NCBI GenBank assembly: GCA_022376465.1
Contig: JACDTU010000008.1
Span: 1,178,001-1,242,000, forward strand
Origin: Cubamyces lactineus
Lineage: Eukaryota > Basidiomycota > Agaricomycetes > Polyporales > Polyporaceae
Reading direction: 5' to 3'
DNA: 64,000 nt
Positions 34,644 through 46,938 of the stretch are shown here, one piece after another. Both the position numbers and the translations under genes were made by a program. The notes under the pieces are model-generated. The model was given only the letters and a program-made list of their open reading frames with translations, was not told where the DNA came from and made no database searches. Position 1 is the stretch's first letter, and each line of letters starts with the position of its first letter.

Positions 34644-35819
34644 TCAGAAGATTCTCAACCGCTTTGCAATAAAGTAGCCAATGCCGGACAGCAGTCCGCC
34701 AATGTGACCAGCATGGTCTGTTCGGCCTCCCTGTGCAACACGTGAGATCGTTACCCCCATGTGAATCATCGGGAAGAGTGCTGACCGATGGGACTATTGC
34801 GTTGTAGCCATCCCAGAGGAAGATGCCCGTGACGAATGCCCAAGCAGGGAGGGGGAAGACGCCGAACAGGGCGAACGTCGCGTTTGGTGCGACGCATGCG
34901 AAGAATGAAGTGACGGCGTAGATTGCACCGCTTGCGCCGTGCGAACCACCACGCACATGAGGATTGGTGTAATACCGCCATGCAACGGCGGCAACACTCG
35001 ATACGATGCCGCCTGTTCAAAGACCGGTGTGTGAGTCACAATCAATATCACAAGTAGTTGAATACGGGGTGGTTACGTACTGCCAAGGTAGAGCCCTAAA
35101 AAGCCCACGTTCCCAAGGAGAGACAGGACGACCGGAGCCGTGAAGTAGTATGCGAACCCGTTGAAAAGCAGGTGTGTGATGTTTTCATGTGAGAAACAGC
35201 ATGTCACCACAGTCCACCTAGTTACACAAGTGTCAGAGTGCAACACATAGTCGGTGCAGCTGGTACACACCATCGGCCGTTTTTCAGGTTATCAGCAGAT
35301 GCTACAAAGTTCTGTAGCATCCAAACGTAGGAAGAGGAATCCCCCGTGCTTTGCTATGGACATGAATCGGATGATGAGCGTCAACAGTCCCCCTAGAAGA
35401 GCACCTGAACGCACGTATTTGGCCCAAGCTAGGTTCCACGACGCGAAGACCAGCCCATTCAGACCGAGGATACCCCAGAAGACGTACTTGGTAGGGATGG
35501 CGTTGATGCGTGCGCGCAGCCGCTGCCACGGCCCTTGTGGCCCGCCTCCTCCTCCAGACCACCCACTGCGACCTCTGCTGATCCCACTTCTATGTGTTGC
35601 CCGAAACATGGAACTAGCAACAAATTGCCAGACTGATTGTTTTCGCGCATTGGCTGCCTGCGCTTGGAAAACATTGAAGGGACGCCCGGGCGCGTTACAA
35701 TACAGCGGCGGATTTCGCGCAGACGAGGGCATTCTGAGCTGTAGACCGGTATGGAAAACTGTTCTATGGTATGTTCGTGCACAAGAAAATGGTGAGAGAG
35801 AAAGCAGAGCCCTCGTCAT
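34644..35819 (-). CDS. PCP1: Mitochondrial rhomboid protease (PCP1/PARL-like)
   Basis: Intramembrane serine protease of the mitochondrial inner membrane. Yeast Pcp1 processes Mgm1 and Ccp1. Five exons (35415-35819, 35271-35353, 35081-35217, 34786-35012, 34644-34730) give 312 residues. The head is basic and hydroxylated (ALLSLSPFSCART), as for a targeting sequence. The first TM helix (YVFWGILGLNGLVFASWNL) precedes the core, the usual 1+6 layout of this group. The core has WMLQNFVASADNLKNGRWWT and CCFSHENITHLLFNG. The catalytic Ser lies in GGSHGASGAIYAV (about Ser236) and the catalytic His in DHAGHIGGLLSG (about His293). The substrates in this fungus are inferred from the yeast protein. An upstream in-frame extension exists but 35819 gives the better targeting sequence. 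Confidence 0.9.
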
Positions 35820-36018
35820 GGCGGTCAAGATGTGAATGTACCAAGCATGCCGAAGTACACGACTTGCCGTTGTGTATCTTTGTTTAGCAGGGGAGTCACG
35901 TGTTCGCGATCCTAGTCGCGTCGCCAATCTGTGGTGAAGACAAGAGAAACACTGTTGCATCTGGGGCTGCTTCCACACAACTCAGAACTGATCGAGGGGA
36001 GCATCTCGCCCCAGAGCC
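35820..36018. promoter_or_regulatory. Shared promoter, rhomboid / TRS20
   Basis: Only 199 bases separate two divergent start codons, so the promoters must overlap. It contains a CACGTG-like core (GTCACGTGTTC at about 35895-35905), an E-box that basic helix-loop-helix factors often bind. No TATA box is obvious. Confidence 0.5.
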
Positions 36019-36755
36019 ATGTCCCATCATCTGTTCTTGCTGTCTCCATCCGATACACCACTCTATAGTTTGACTCACTATTCTTCCAAGCCATCCCAAT
36101 CAACATCCTCTCCTTTGGCCTCTAACCTTCCTAGCTGGTCTACCTCTGCCTTTGCTGGGACATTGACTGCATTGTCCGGTGCTTCAAGTGCTTCACAAAC
36201 CCAACATGGTCAGGGAGGGGCCGTAAAGATAGGAGGAGGACAAGATAGGCACGTCATACAAATGATCGCGAATGCAAGTCTAGACGCGATTGAAGAGGTA
36301 ATGCGTAAAGAAAGCGTCATGTTCGTACCTGTGTCACCCTCTGTTATCCTTCCTTCTCCATCTGGCCTGCTTTGTCGGACCGCCGCAGGTACCTCAAGTC
36401 TGTCGACAAGTTCAACGAATGGACCGTGTCTGCGTTCGTAACGCCCGGAAGTACGCGTTGTGAGACGGATAGCTGTGGCGTGCTGTGAGTTGACGGGATC
36501 TGTTGCGGTAGATATGAAGTTTGTGCTCTTGCACGAGTCCCGTAACGACGATGGTATCAAGGCGTTCTTCAATGATGTCTGGGAGCTGTATGTCAAGGTG
36601 AGCAGTACTGCCTCCTCGCCGGGGTGTCCGGAGGCCAGAGTCACGACATTGCCCATCCGCAGACGATGCTGAATCCGTTCCATACGGCGCATACGCCCAT
36701 CCGGAGCACGGTGTTTGATGCTCGCGTTAGGGCGAGTGCAAAGAAATACCTCTAG
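36019..36755 (+). CDS. TRS20: TRAPP complex subunit TRS20/sedlin
   Basis: Core subunit of the TRAPP complexes, which act as Rab exchange factors in ER-Golgi and autophagic traffic; human sedlin (TRAPPC2) is the counterpart. Four exons (36019-36320, 36389-36450, 36512-36597, 36663-36755) give 180 residues against about 140 in human; the extra length is a Ser-rich loop at about residues 22-72. The sedlin features are clear: [57 protein letters not shown], and the C-terminal [19 protein letters not shown]. These form the longin-like fold. Phases agree at all three introns. Confidence 0.93.
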
Positions 36756-37567
36756 GCTCCGTTCGAGGCAAGTCGGATACAAAAGGCGTGGGGAGCGGTT
36801 GGAGCGGATGGGTCACCTGCGCGCGTTTTATTGTCTCGCCAGCGCCGGTGCTAGTTTCCGCGCGGGGTCCCAGACAAGGTCGTGGTCGGAAATTTGCTGT
36901 CATGGACGTTCGGTAGCTTATGGAAGGGCTCGTATGACCTGCTGTAATATAGCACTGTGCGTACACGAGCGTATGGACTGTGTTGTATTTGTGCGTTGGC
37001 GACCGAGAGAGCTGTGCGGAGGGAGAGCGGCTGATGCGAGGCGGGGTGGCCGGGGGCCAGAAGGGGGCGATGGCGATACCTGGGGCGGGGGCAGAAGGAC
37101 GAGCTGATATTTGTCGTCTCTCTCTCTCAGACCTCTTTGGTGGCCCTCTTTTCCGTTTGTCTCTCTGTCTCTGTCTTCAACTTTTAGGATATATATCTCT
37201 CTACCTTTACATACGCGCCAAGTTCTTTCTCCGGCCAGACAACCCTAATCGCCCGCCCGGCTCTTCACTTCTCGCATCGCAGCAACTACTACAAAACTTG
37301 CAACCACATCGCCCACCACAGCAAAGACCTGAGGAGAGAGATAGACGTGTCCATTCCTACCGCCCCGCCTTCACTCAAGACCATATCCAAACCCCCGCCA
37401 GGTGCGAAAAAACGCGAACATGCCTCATTTTTTGACCTCTCGCCCTGATGCCTGGCTTCCAACCACAGGTGTACTTCTTCCCCATTCATTTCACCCCTCC
37501 GCCGCTTGCCTCTCGACTCAACTTTTTTCAACCCAATCTCGATATCCACTACTCCAATCGACACGAA
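36756..37567. promoter_or_regulatory. Promoter and leader of the Gln-rich gene
   Basis: About 0.8 kb between TRS20 and the next gene on the same strand. The first part is the 3' end of TRS20. The second half turns sharply pyrimidine-rich (about 37110-37560), and a TATATAT lies at about 37190, nearly 380 bases before the chosen ATG, which suggests a long leader. An in-frame ATG at 37448 exists but the 40 residues it would add look like translated leader. Confidence 0.45.
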
Positions 37568-39035
37568 ATGGCCACTACTCCCGCCCCCAACCCTCGCGCG
37601 TCTCTTCTCGCCGGCCTCCGCACCGGCGGCGTTCGTTCCGCCTCTGGACCCATGGCGAATGTTCCGCACACTGCAGCACCCACAGGCACTTTCAATATCC
37701 CCCGCATCATCACTCCGAACCAAGAGGACGACTTCTACCCCCCGGAGGAGGAAGATGAGCTCTCGAACATGATGTCGCAGAACCTGTACATTCACAACGG
37801 CCGCAACCGTCAAGCGCCGCTCACCGCGGCTGTGGACGGCATCCCGAACCGGTTCCAGCAGCAGCAACAACAACATTCCATGAACATGAACGGCGGCATG
37901 CAGTTCAACCCGCTCATGTCGCCGGCCATGACGCAAAACCAGCTTCAACAAGTGCAATTGCAGCTGATGCAGATGGAGCTGGCTAGGATGCAGGTGCGCC
38001 CCTGAGCAATCAGGCTGACACTACGCAATCACTGACGCGTCTATGTAGGCTATGCAGGCTCAGCAGTACCGGGCAGGGCTGCTCGCCCAGGCTCAGGCGG
38101 CTCAGCAGCGTCAGGGGCAAGCGCAACAAGGCAACAGACGCGCTGCTTCTTATGCGGTCCCCTCTACCGCTGGTCCCTTGAACACTTCTTTCGACCTGCG
38201 CTCTGCGTCCATGCAAGCCCAGATGCGCCGCGCCAACCAAGCGGACCAGCTTCGCTCCAAGCTCGGCGTCGCTGATGAACAAGTCCCGATGACTGCAGCA
38301 ATCAATGGCAAGTTCGGTAGCCGCCTCCCCTCCGGCAACTACGATTATGAAGACGACTTCTCCTCTGTGGGTGCCCGTCCGCCTGCGACCCCCAACTATA
38401 CCACTGTCATCAGCGGGGGCACATCGCTCGGCAACACCAATGGTACGACTGCCCCATCCAAGTCGGACGCGGCTACGTCGTGGAGGCGCGCGCCCGGCAA
38501 CAACTCGGTCCTGAGCGGCAACCGCGCCGTTTCGTCCCCTGCAGTCAAAGTTACCCCTCCGCCCGGTGAACGCGTCTCGCCCCCACCTGGGCTTGCCGGG
38601 TCCAAGGCGCGCCCTCAGCCTCTTCGCTTCACGGCTGAGACCTCTCAGCCCGCAATCTCGGTCGTCGCTGTAGACGCCGACGGCGCAGACGCGGACGACA
38701 GCTCCTCGTCTTCCAAGTCCAACTCTTCACCCAGCACACCCCACTCCGCTGCCTCCGGCGATGTGCCCTTGTCGCCGCGTGAGGAAGCCGCTAAGAAGTT
38801 GTACGAGGGTCTCGGGCTTGGCCGTGCCGTACCGACCATCAACGTGGTCGTCCCGCAGGACTCGCAGATGGTTGTCCAGCGCTTGGCGAGCTTGCCCGTG
38901 CGCCAGCCGCGCGGCCCGCCCTCAAACAACGAGGAGCTCGTTCCCAAGAACTTCGCGACCCGCAGCAGGCGCAAAGCTGTCGGTGCCCTCCTTGAGCACG
39001 CGCGTGAGCGCAGGGAGGTCGTCGAGGCGTTCTAA
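37568..39035 (+). CDS. Gln- and Ser-rich orphan protein, 470 residues
   Basis: I do not recognise a named family. Two exons (37568-37993, 38049-39035). The start has A at -3 and G at +4. The N-terminal third contains FNIPRIITPNQEDDFYPPEE, which may be a short linear motif. A Gln/Met-rich region follows (poly-Gln then LQQVQLQLMQMELARMQAMQ, continuing into QAQAAQQRQGQAQQ), probably a long helix or coiled coil. Two repeated short segments, QAPLTAAVDGIPNRF and VPMTAAINGKFGSRL, flank it. The later half is Pro/Ser-rich, and the C-terminus has an ordered block ending NFATRSRRKAVGALLEHARE. The composition resembles RNA-granule or transcription co-factor proteins, but the function is unknown. Confidence 0.75.
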
Positions 39036-40079
39036 TTCCGAGGTTGCTCTGCAATCCTCGGAATACCCTCGACCATATACGCCTTCCCCGTCACCTTGAA
39101 GTTCTCTGCGCCACAGCCTGCCTGACCGATCCGCCTCGACGAGCCCCTCTTTACGTTTGATGGACAGACGTTAGCGATGAAGAAGTTGTACGATACTCGC
39201 CTTGATGTTCCCCCTTCTACCCACTTTCCACCTTCCTTTCCGTCTTGCCAGCGTCGTATTTAAGAGCGTGCGTATGCCCGACCGGACAGTAGTAGACACA
39301 AGCGGCTGCTCGTATCCCCCCGATTGGCGTAGTGTTCCGTTCACCCCCACCACCACCTTCACTCCCTGATTGGTCTTGATATTCTTCCCATTTTCTTCCC
39401 CCAACTTTCTTTGACTGCCCCTGACTCCCCTGACTCCTCCCTTCACACACCTTTCTCCCCCTCTCCCCTCCTCTCCGTGCATCGTTTACCCTCCCCCGCG
39501 TCCGGCCCCGCTACGTCGGTGGCCCGACGCTGGGGTGGCTCGAGCGACCCGGCGGCCTGTGGTCTTGCGGCCTTCCCTGCGAAGCCGCGCGGTAGCATGA
39601 AGTGTTCTGTGTGGGGTTCTCCCCCTCGTTGGTTCGCGTTGCGGCGGCATGGTTTGTTATCTGCGCAGAGAGGTGTCGGGACGGCGCAGGGAAGCAGTGC
39701 TTCCCCCGGTCGAGTACGGTACTGTAGAATAGGTGCAGGACGCAGCCCGCGTTGGGGACGGCGAGGGCAGAGGTGTAAGCTGAGTCTTCATCTCCTCGCT
39801 CGCGTGGCGGCCCCGCGGGAGGATATCGTCCTGCCTGCAACAGCACGTTCACGTTGCGTTTGTTCCTTGTACATCTCCTGAATTCATTCGAATAATCATG
39901 CGCGTCCTATGAAGTTTGTTGGAGCTGCGTGACTATTTGTCGTGGCCGACGTCGCGATACTCATGGCAAGTTGAAGCATAAAATGAGCACTGACACGGAG
40001 CTTTGTATGAGGTGCAGCACGTGCGTCGAGACAGCAAGAATAATACAACATAGGTCCTGGTACAAGAAAAGCTCCATTA
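39036..40079. other. Convergent 3' intergenic region
   Basis: 1.04 kb between the Gln-rich gene (plus) and ARP4 (minus), which converge here. It holds pyrimidine-rich 3' untranslated sequence at about 39200-39500. A plus-strand frame at 39411-39881 has no domain and lies in what is probably 3' UTR. I see no independent gene. Confidence 0.45.
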
Positions 40080-41912
40080 CTACTTACACCGCTGTCCCAC
40101 AATAGCCTTGCCATGTTCCTAGAAAGTCGTGTAGATCAGTTTATCATGTATATTAGACAATCCGCGCGAATACGCACCTGCCACTCCTCTCTGCTGATCC
40201 AGAGCTGGTGGAACGTACCCAAGCTGGCGAGGATGCTTCCTCCGAGCCAGCCTCCGTACTTACGCTCAGTGGGGTTGCCAGGAGCGTGGACTTTGACCTG
40301 TTGAATTAGACACTTGAGTTACAACACACAACGCTAGCAGTGTTCGATAAGCTTACCACCGGGAACTGTCTCGTAAGCTCTGCCGCGAGCCTGTCTGTGA
40401 ATCCGGAGAAGAAGCTGCCACCCCCGGTCACTACAACGTTACCCATCAGGACTTGGCGAAGGTCGGTGTCGCACGCCTGGATAGAGCTCATGATTAGGGC
40501 AGGCATTGTTTTCGGCAGATTGGGGTTGGATGCCTGTGAATCGCGCGTCAGTTAGGCATATGCGCGTTATCGATGACGGTAATGCGTGAGCGTACCATGA
40601 GCTGTTGTGAATGGCTGAAGAACTGCTCGCCCACGGCATGACGCTCAACGCCGGAGAAATAGCAGTTGAACCCGGTAGGGAACTCATAGTGTCGCGGCCC
40701 TTGTTGCAGCGCTACCCTGTGGCTCTGTCAGGCCGCAAATCATACGCAAGAGATGTGGGCACGACGTACTGCTCGTTCCATCCCTGGGGAAGGACGCCTG
40801 CAACGCTTTGGATCCATTCATCTACTTCGCGCGCTTCCGCCCACGCTCGCCAAGTATCCGTAGTACCCGCTATGCGGTCTTCTCGCAGTTGGAATTTAGC
40901 CGGTACGCCTGCATCTACCGGCTGCATCGTCTTCGTCAGGACGTCGTACTTACAACCGTAGTGGGCACTGCACGCACCATTTTGCTTGCAATGAGTTGAT
41001 GGGGAATTAGTTGACCAGGGCGGTTGGGACCTGGACTGGTGAGCATGTGCTTCGCATGCGCGTGCACAAGTTGTGGAAGGGCACAGTGCTGCAGCCCTAT
41101 TGAAACCGGTCAATCTGACCCTATGGTCAGCGTGAGGATGTCGCACAGACCTTTCCGCAAAACGAAGCCATCTACAACAGGCGTGACGCTGGCCACTGAC
41201 TGGCCAATATCGATCACCAACGCCGAGCCTTTACCTGCTGCAAAACTGGTGGAATAAAATCAGACCAATCCTTGATTGATATAGGATGTTGTGAACGGAC
41301 GCGTTGAGCACACCGGTGTTCGCGATGTAGAACGCAGGCACTTGGAACTCCTCAAACATGATCTCGGCCATTCGCTCCCTGTTCGCGGGGGTATTCCAGG
41401 GTGCTTCGGTGACCAGTACAGGATGCTCGGACGGGTTGACGCGGAGGACTTCGGAGAAAGCATGGTTGATGAGGGGAGGGACGGAGTCGAAGTTTTGGAC
41501 TGTGCGCGTGCATACATCAATAGGTTTGTGCAGAGGGGAATTGTAATATTATGCGTACCAAGGCCGTCCTTCATCGGGTTCCCAACCTGCATCCCGCTCC
41601 GCCACAGCGAGGGTCCGTTCTGCCCGATGAACAGCTTGGCCTTGGGTTTCGGTGCCGGCGGCTGTTCGCCCTCTGGAGGCGCACCAGCTTCACCCATGGT
41701 CACGTCTCCATTTGAGGCCGCTTGCTCTTCGATGTAGCCGAACGCGGTCGGCACGATCGCCTTGGGTGTGTCGTCGCCCGCATACCCCGCGCGCAAAGAC
41801 GAGGAGCCAATGTCGACCACGAGCGCCGCGACCTCGTCTGAGTGAGTGTATGAGCACAACCAAGTAAGTGCAAGGTGTATGCGAGTCGCGCACCTCCGCC
41901 GTAATTCACCAT
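40080..41912 (-). CDS. ARP4: Actin-related protein 4 (chromatin remodelling)
   Basis: Nuclear actin-related subunit shared by INO80, SWR1 and NuA4 complexes. Ten exons on the minus strand: 41894-41912, 41559-41837, 41301-41499, 41151-41245, 40978-41096, 40770-40921, 40596-40716, 40357-40533, 40178-40297, 40080-40118, giving 439 residues, normal for Arp4. The actin-fold ATP site is seen in [18 protein letters not shown], then [19 protein letters not shown] and [12 protein letters not shown]. Further actin-family blocks are [32 protein letters not shown] and [16 protein letters not shown], with the end [19 protein letters not shown]. Typical of Arp4 is the insert after FGYIEEQ, which is Gly/Pro/acid-rich. 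It is divergent from ERB1. Confidence 0.95.
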
Positions 41913-42150
41913 AGTGCAAGTAGGAAGTGGTTTGAGCGAGAAACGCGTCCGCCATCTTGGGCTTGGACAGTGGTGTTCAACGCGAGCGCGCGCCCGATCT
42001 GATCTCGCGCACCGTGCACGTGCTCTCAATACAGGAAATTTCGTAGGCGCCCAGCATCCGAAGCGCACTTCACTTCACTCGCTCCCAAGGCTCTCCAGAC
42101 TCTCTGCTGGTATCGCTTCCTAGGCTAAACTGGGCTTCGCGAAAATATCT
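41913..42150. promoter_or_regulatory. Shared promoter, ARP4 / ERB1
   Basis: Only 238 bases lie between the divergent start codons of a chromatin-remodelling subunit and a ribosome-assembly factor. No TATA box is visible, as is common for housekeeping pairs. Shared control with growth rate would be reasonable but is only inferred. Confidence 0.55.
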
Positions 42151-45118
42151 ATGGCTGCTGCAGAGGCGAAGAAGCTGTCTAAAAAGCGGAAGGCGGCGCC
42201 TGAGGAGGAGGCGTCTGCTGCGCCGTCCTCCGCATTCCCTCAAGAGGTCGGACTTGAGATGGGTAGCGAGGACGAGGGCGAGGACGGGGATGCTTCGTCA
42301 GATGATGGGGAGGTGGATGAGTTCCCCGAGATTGATGCACGGAGCGATACCGAGGATGAAGATGAAGGCGAGGACGATGAGGACGAGGACGAAGACGAAG
42401 AGGAGGATGAGGAAGAGGAAGAGGAAGAGTCGGACGCTTCAGAGGAATCCTTACACGTATGGCCAAAACCCAAGACGGTCATTTCGGACATCACTGGCCA
42501 GCCAAAACGGGTGTATCCTGACATTGAGCCTGACTACGACTCAGATTCCTCAACAGAAGACGTATGGCAGCTCCCCATAAGTGGTATCTCCACTTACACA
42601 GTATACTGACAAGCCTTGAATACTTATAGACCCCCAACCGCGTCGGGAACATCCCCATGCACTGGTACGACGATCTACCACATGTAGGCTACGATATTAA
42701 CGGCAAGAAGGTCCTCCGCCCCGCACGAGGAGACGAACTGGACAAGTTCCTCAAGACAGTGGAGGACCCAGAGTCCTGGTACGTCTTCCGTCCCACATGT
42801 TCGCATCGAGCGCGACATTCACGCCTTGCAGGACGTCTGCTTTCGACAAGAATATGCAGATGGACAAGCCTCTGACTGCCGAGGAACTGGACATCATTCG
42901 CCGACTGCAGGAGAATGAGAACCCGGATGCGAACTATGACCCCTACGAGCCCACCGTGGAATGGTTCACCGGAAAGGGCAAGGAGGAGGTCATGCCGCTG
43001 TCTGCTGCACCTGAGCCCAAGCGGAGATGGGTCCCCAGTAAATGGGAGAAGCAAAAGGCACGCACTATTCAGTTTCGATCACTTTTCATTATACTGACTT
43101 CGGTATTATAGGTCATGAAGATCGTCCGCGCTATCCGTCAAGGCCGCATCGTCCCCAACAAGCCCAAGACCGCATCCGCCCAGCCCCAGTTCTACGCCAT
43201 CTGGAACGAAGAACCCTCAACAGGCCCCGCGCCTCCCCCCGCACCTAAACCCCGCCTTCCCGGACACGCCGAGTCGTACAACCCACCAGAAGAGTACCTG
43301 CCGACGCCCGAGGAGCGCGCGCAGTGGGAGGCGACGGACCCAGAGGACCGCGAGCGCGAGTTCCTCCCGCAGAAGTACAGCGCGCTGCGTCTCGTGCCCG
43401 CATACGACAGCTTCATCAAGGAGCGCTTCAACCGGCAGCTCGACCTGTACCTCGCGCCGCGCGTGCAGCGCGTGAAGCTCCGTATCGACCCCGACAGCCT
43501 CATCCCGAAGCTCCCCAGCCCGAGCAGCCTCCGCCCGTTCCCGGTGTACAAGAGCTTGCAGGTGCCGCATGCGGACGTACGGGTGCGCGCGATCAGCGTC
43601 AGCCCGGACGGCGCGTGGGCTGTCAGTGGGGACGAGAGCGGCGTGGTGCGGCTGTGGGAGGTCATTGTTGGCAAGGAGGTCAAGCGGTGGACGTTCAAGG
43701 GCAAGGTTGGCTCGGTGGAGTGGTGCCCAAGGACGGACGTCAGCTTCTTCGCTGTTGGAGTGTGAGTGCCTTCTATGCTATTGTGCCAGGTGCATTGCGT
43801 GTGCTGACCTTCGATGTTTGCAGCGAGGACCATATACACTTCATCATCCCGCCAAACCTCCCTGGGCCCGTGCTCACTGCAACCCAAAATATCCTTGCAC
43901 CCGCCAACCTCCCGCCACCCCCTGCAAATCCCTCTCCCGTCAAGTGGTCGTCCGTTCCTGCCGCACAGTCATCCTCCGACACTCCCATCCTCACCCTCAA
44001 CCTACCATCGTCGCCCGAGCCGCCGAAGCAGCTCGTCTGGCACCGCAAGGGAGACTACCTCGCCTCTGTCTGTGCGTATCATTGCTTCCATCATGCGGAA
44101 GGGCTCACCACTGATGATTGTCTGACACAGCGGAAGGACAGGGCGGTGTATGGATCCACCAAGTGTCGAGACGACACTCGCAGGCGCCGTTCAAGAAGGT
44201 CAAGGGCACAGTGCAGCTGGTGCTCTTCCACCCCACAAAACCACACTTTTTCGTTGCTGTACGTGCTTTAACCTCCCTACGCCGTCCACCACATCCGCAT
44301 GTAACGCCGCTCACGCTTCACCTTGCCTTGCACGCACAGACGCAGCGCTACGTGCGGATGTACAACCTGGCGGAACAAACGCTCCTCAAGACGCTCACGC
44401 CTGGGATCCGGTGGATCTCGTCGATGGACGTGCACCCCTCGGGCGATCACCTCATCGTGGGCGGGTACGACCGCAAGCTGTGCTGGTTCGACCTCGAGCT
44501 GAGCGACAAGCCATACAAGATTCTTCGGTACGTCTGCGCCTCTCAGTCATCTCCTCCCTCGCTCTGCCACGGCCTGTTCCCTGGCCGACGCACGCGCCGT
44601 TGTTCGCGTCCGCTCTTACTGCTCGGCGGCTGGAGGCTTCTTTCTTGCCTTCCTTACGCGTTGAGTCGCTTCGGGTTCCCGGTCGCTGTGGCGTGCACGT
44701 GTGCCGTACAAGCACCCTCCGCACCCGATGCCTCTTCCCCATTCAGAACCCGCATCTCCTTCCTCTCAATTTCCTCTATTCCACCGCACCCGCTCCCAAA
44801 CACACACTGACATCACCCCTCTTCCTCTTCCCTCGGACGCGGACACACAGGTACCACTCGCGCGCGCTGCGCTCTGTGCACTTCCACCCGACGTACCCGC
44901 TGTTCGCGTCGTCGTCCGACGACGGGTCGATCCAGGTGTTCCACGCGCGCGTGTACAACGACCTGCTCACGAACCCGCTCATCGTGCCGCTCAAGATCCT
45001 GCGCGGGCACGCGGTGCGCGAGGGGCTCGGCGTGTTCAGCGTGCGCTGGGTGCCCCGCCAGCCGTGGCTCGTCAGCGCGGGCGCGGACGGGCAGGTTGCG
45101 GTCTGGTGCAGCAGCTAG
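42151..45118 (+). CDS. ERB1: Ribosome biogenesis protein ERB1 (BOP1)
   Basis: Nucleolar factor that with Ytm1 and Nop7 forms the complex needed for 27S rRNA processing and 60S assembly. Eight exons: 42151-42561, 42630-42778, 42832-43057, 43112-43761, 43824-44071, 44131-44258, 44340-44527, 44851-45118, giving 755 residues. A basic head (KKLSKKRK) and an acidic tract (about residues 30-105) precede the BOP1 N-terminal domain ([44 protein letters not shown] and [13 protein letters not shown]). The C-terminal half is a WD40 propeller starting near [20 protein letters not shown] and ending [13 protein letters not shown]. Intron 3 (43058-43111) has a GC donor. Intron 7 (323 bases) is much longer than the others. 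Confidence 0.95.
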
Positions 45119-46938
45119 TGCTGAGCGCTGAGCCCGTAGTCCTGGTTTCCAATTCTGGTTGCATCGACGGCGTGCGATCGCGCACTCGAGCGGCAGCAGG
45201 AAGGGGGTGTAGGACGGCGGTGCGGTGTTCTAGCTCACTTAGCTGTAGTGTTGGGGCGCCAGAGTTTCCGATGGGCGAGTGTTGTAATAATTTCATCCCA
45301 GTCGCCTGCGGACGTACTGGGGCGTGCTCCCTCCGTGTTCCGCGCGAGCTCGGAGACGGCAAAAATGATCATGTTCTCTCTGCGTCTGTGCTGCATGTGT
45401 GGCGTGACATGCAGGGTCTGCTGAGCTTGCAGGGTGAAGGTCTGTGTGCAAGCTATCAATCACCGCTGGTCTGATAGAAACCGGCGAACAAACCACAACG
45501 GTGCGTCTGGTGCGTTCATATATTACATACTACTAGTACACTTGGATCCGGCCACCGGATGTGGTTTCGTGCTTGATTCCGGAGAGGTGAGTGACTGGCA
45601 GTTCGCGCCAGCAATCGCAATCTCGGACAAGGTGCATTGAGGGAGCCTATCAACATCTCTGCCACGGTGTCACAGCAGAATCCAGATGGAGTCGGAGTCG
45701 AAGATACAAGTTCGTGCCTCCGGTGTGCATGGGAGTCCCCAGTAAACAGGGCCCCCTGAATCAGAGCGCGGGGAATTCCAAGGGAAGAAACACGTCATAC
45801 AAGCTCTGGCGCAGAGACTCAGAGTTACGTCGAGTACGGTGCTGCGGCCAGTACCGGACTAGCTATATGTCGACGATAGGTTCCGGGAGAAGTTCTAAAG
45901 GATGTGGCCGCGGCGTTTGATTTGGAGGCGCGGTTGACAGTCAAACGCCGCGGCATGCATTCTCGGCTGAAAATCGACGCCGGCGTTGAGACGCTCTTCG
46001 TCGTCGCAGCGCCGAATGGGCGAACGCCGATAATGAAAGGGGTAGACAGTCGCAGTCAACGTTTCCTCGCGACGTGGCGGGTAGTATGTGGTTCACGTCC
46101 GAGCCATTTCGGTGGATTGGCTAGAGGAAGATAGATGCTGCGAGAGGGCGAGGCGAGGCGAGCCTGGCGATGGCGTCTTCGATGTGTTTACGTGAACGGA
46201 TACGGCGGCGAGTGATAGGCCGGAGGTGACAGGGCTAGGACGCCCGCCCCGCCGCCGTCGACCGCAGCCGAACTCAGCTAGACGCCGCGGCCCGCCGCAG
46301 AGTCACACACAACCCAGAGCAGAGCGAAGGCACGGCAAAGAGGGCGATTGGCCAGGGGAATTTTGAGACGGCGGGCTGGAGCGAGGAAGGAGGAGGGAGA
46401 CAGAGGAGGAAGGGAGAGGGACGTGAAGCACGATACCTGCCGGGTATGGCAAGAGTTGCTGAATCTGGCGATAGAGTGTAAGTCGATTGATCCGTGATTG
46501 GCATTCCCTCCCTCCGATCCCACGTAGCGCCCTCTCCAGAAACTCAAACGCACATGCTTTCTGCACCTCTCTCCCACCGTGCGCGTGTGCACGCGAGGGT
46601 CGTGGTGGAGGAGACGGGCTAGTCTGCGGGGGCGCGTTGCCAGGGAGGAGGGCGCGTCGAGGCGCGTGGAGAAATATGACCGGAGAGGAACAAGGACACC
46701 CGCACTGTAGCCCAAGCTGACTGCGCGCGCGCTCGAGAAGCCTCACAGTGCCCGCCGAGCAGCCTTGCCTTATTCTCTCCACACGTGCCCCTCCTCACGT
46801 CGCCTATATACTCCCATTATATTCACCGCGTCTCTCGCACGACGCCCGTCCTCCCTTTTGCTTTCTCCCCTCCCTCTCCCTTCTCCGCGGCTTGCTACCT
46901 CCCTCTCGCTTCCTAGGCCTCCCCTCCCCGCTCCGAAT
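45119..46938. other. Intergenic stretch ERB1 to the orphan membrane protein
   Basis: 1.8 kb with the 3' end of ERB1, then a stretch without motifs, then the promoter of the next gene. The last 250 bases are pyrimidine-rich, and a TATATA at 46805-46810 lies about 130 bases before the start codon. Several frames of 60-160 codons on both strands overlap one another and look non-coding. Confidence 0.45.

Noticed and set aside
43324..44271. 315-codon plus-strand frame in ERB1
   Set aside because: Out-of-frame shadow of ERB1 exon 4 that runs through introns. The ERB1 frame carries the domains.
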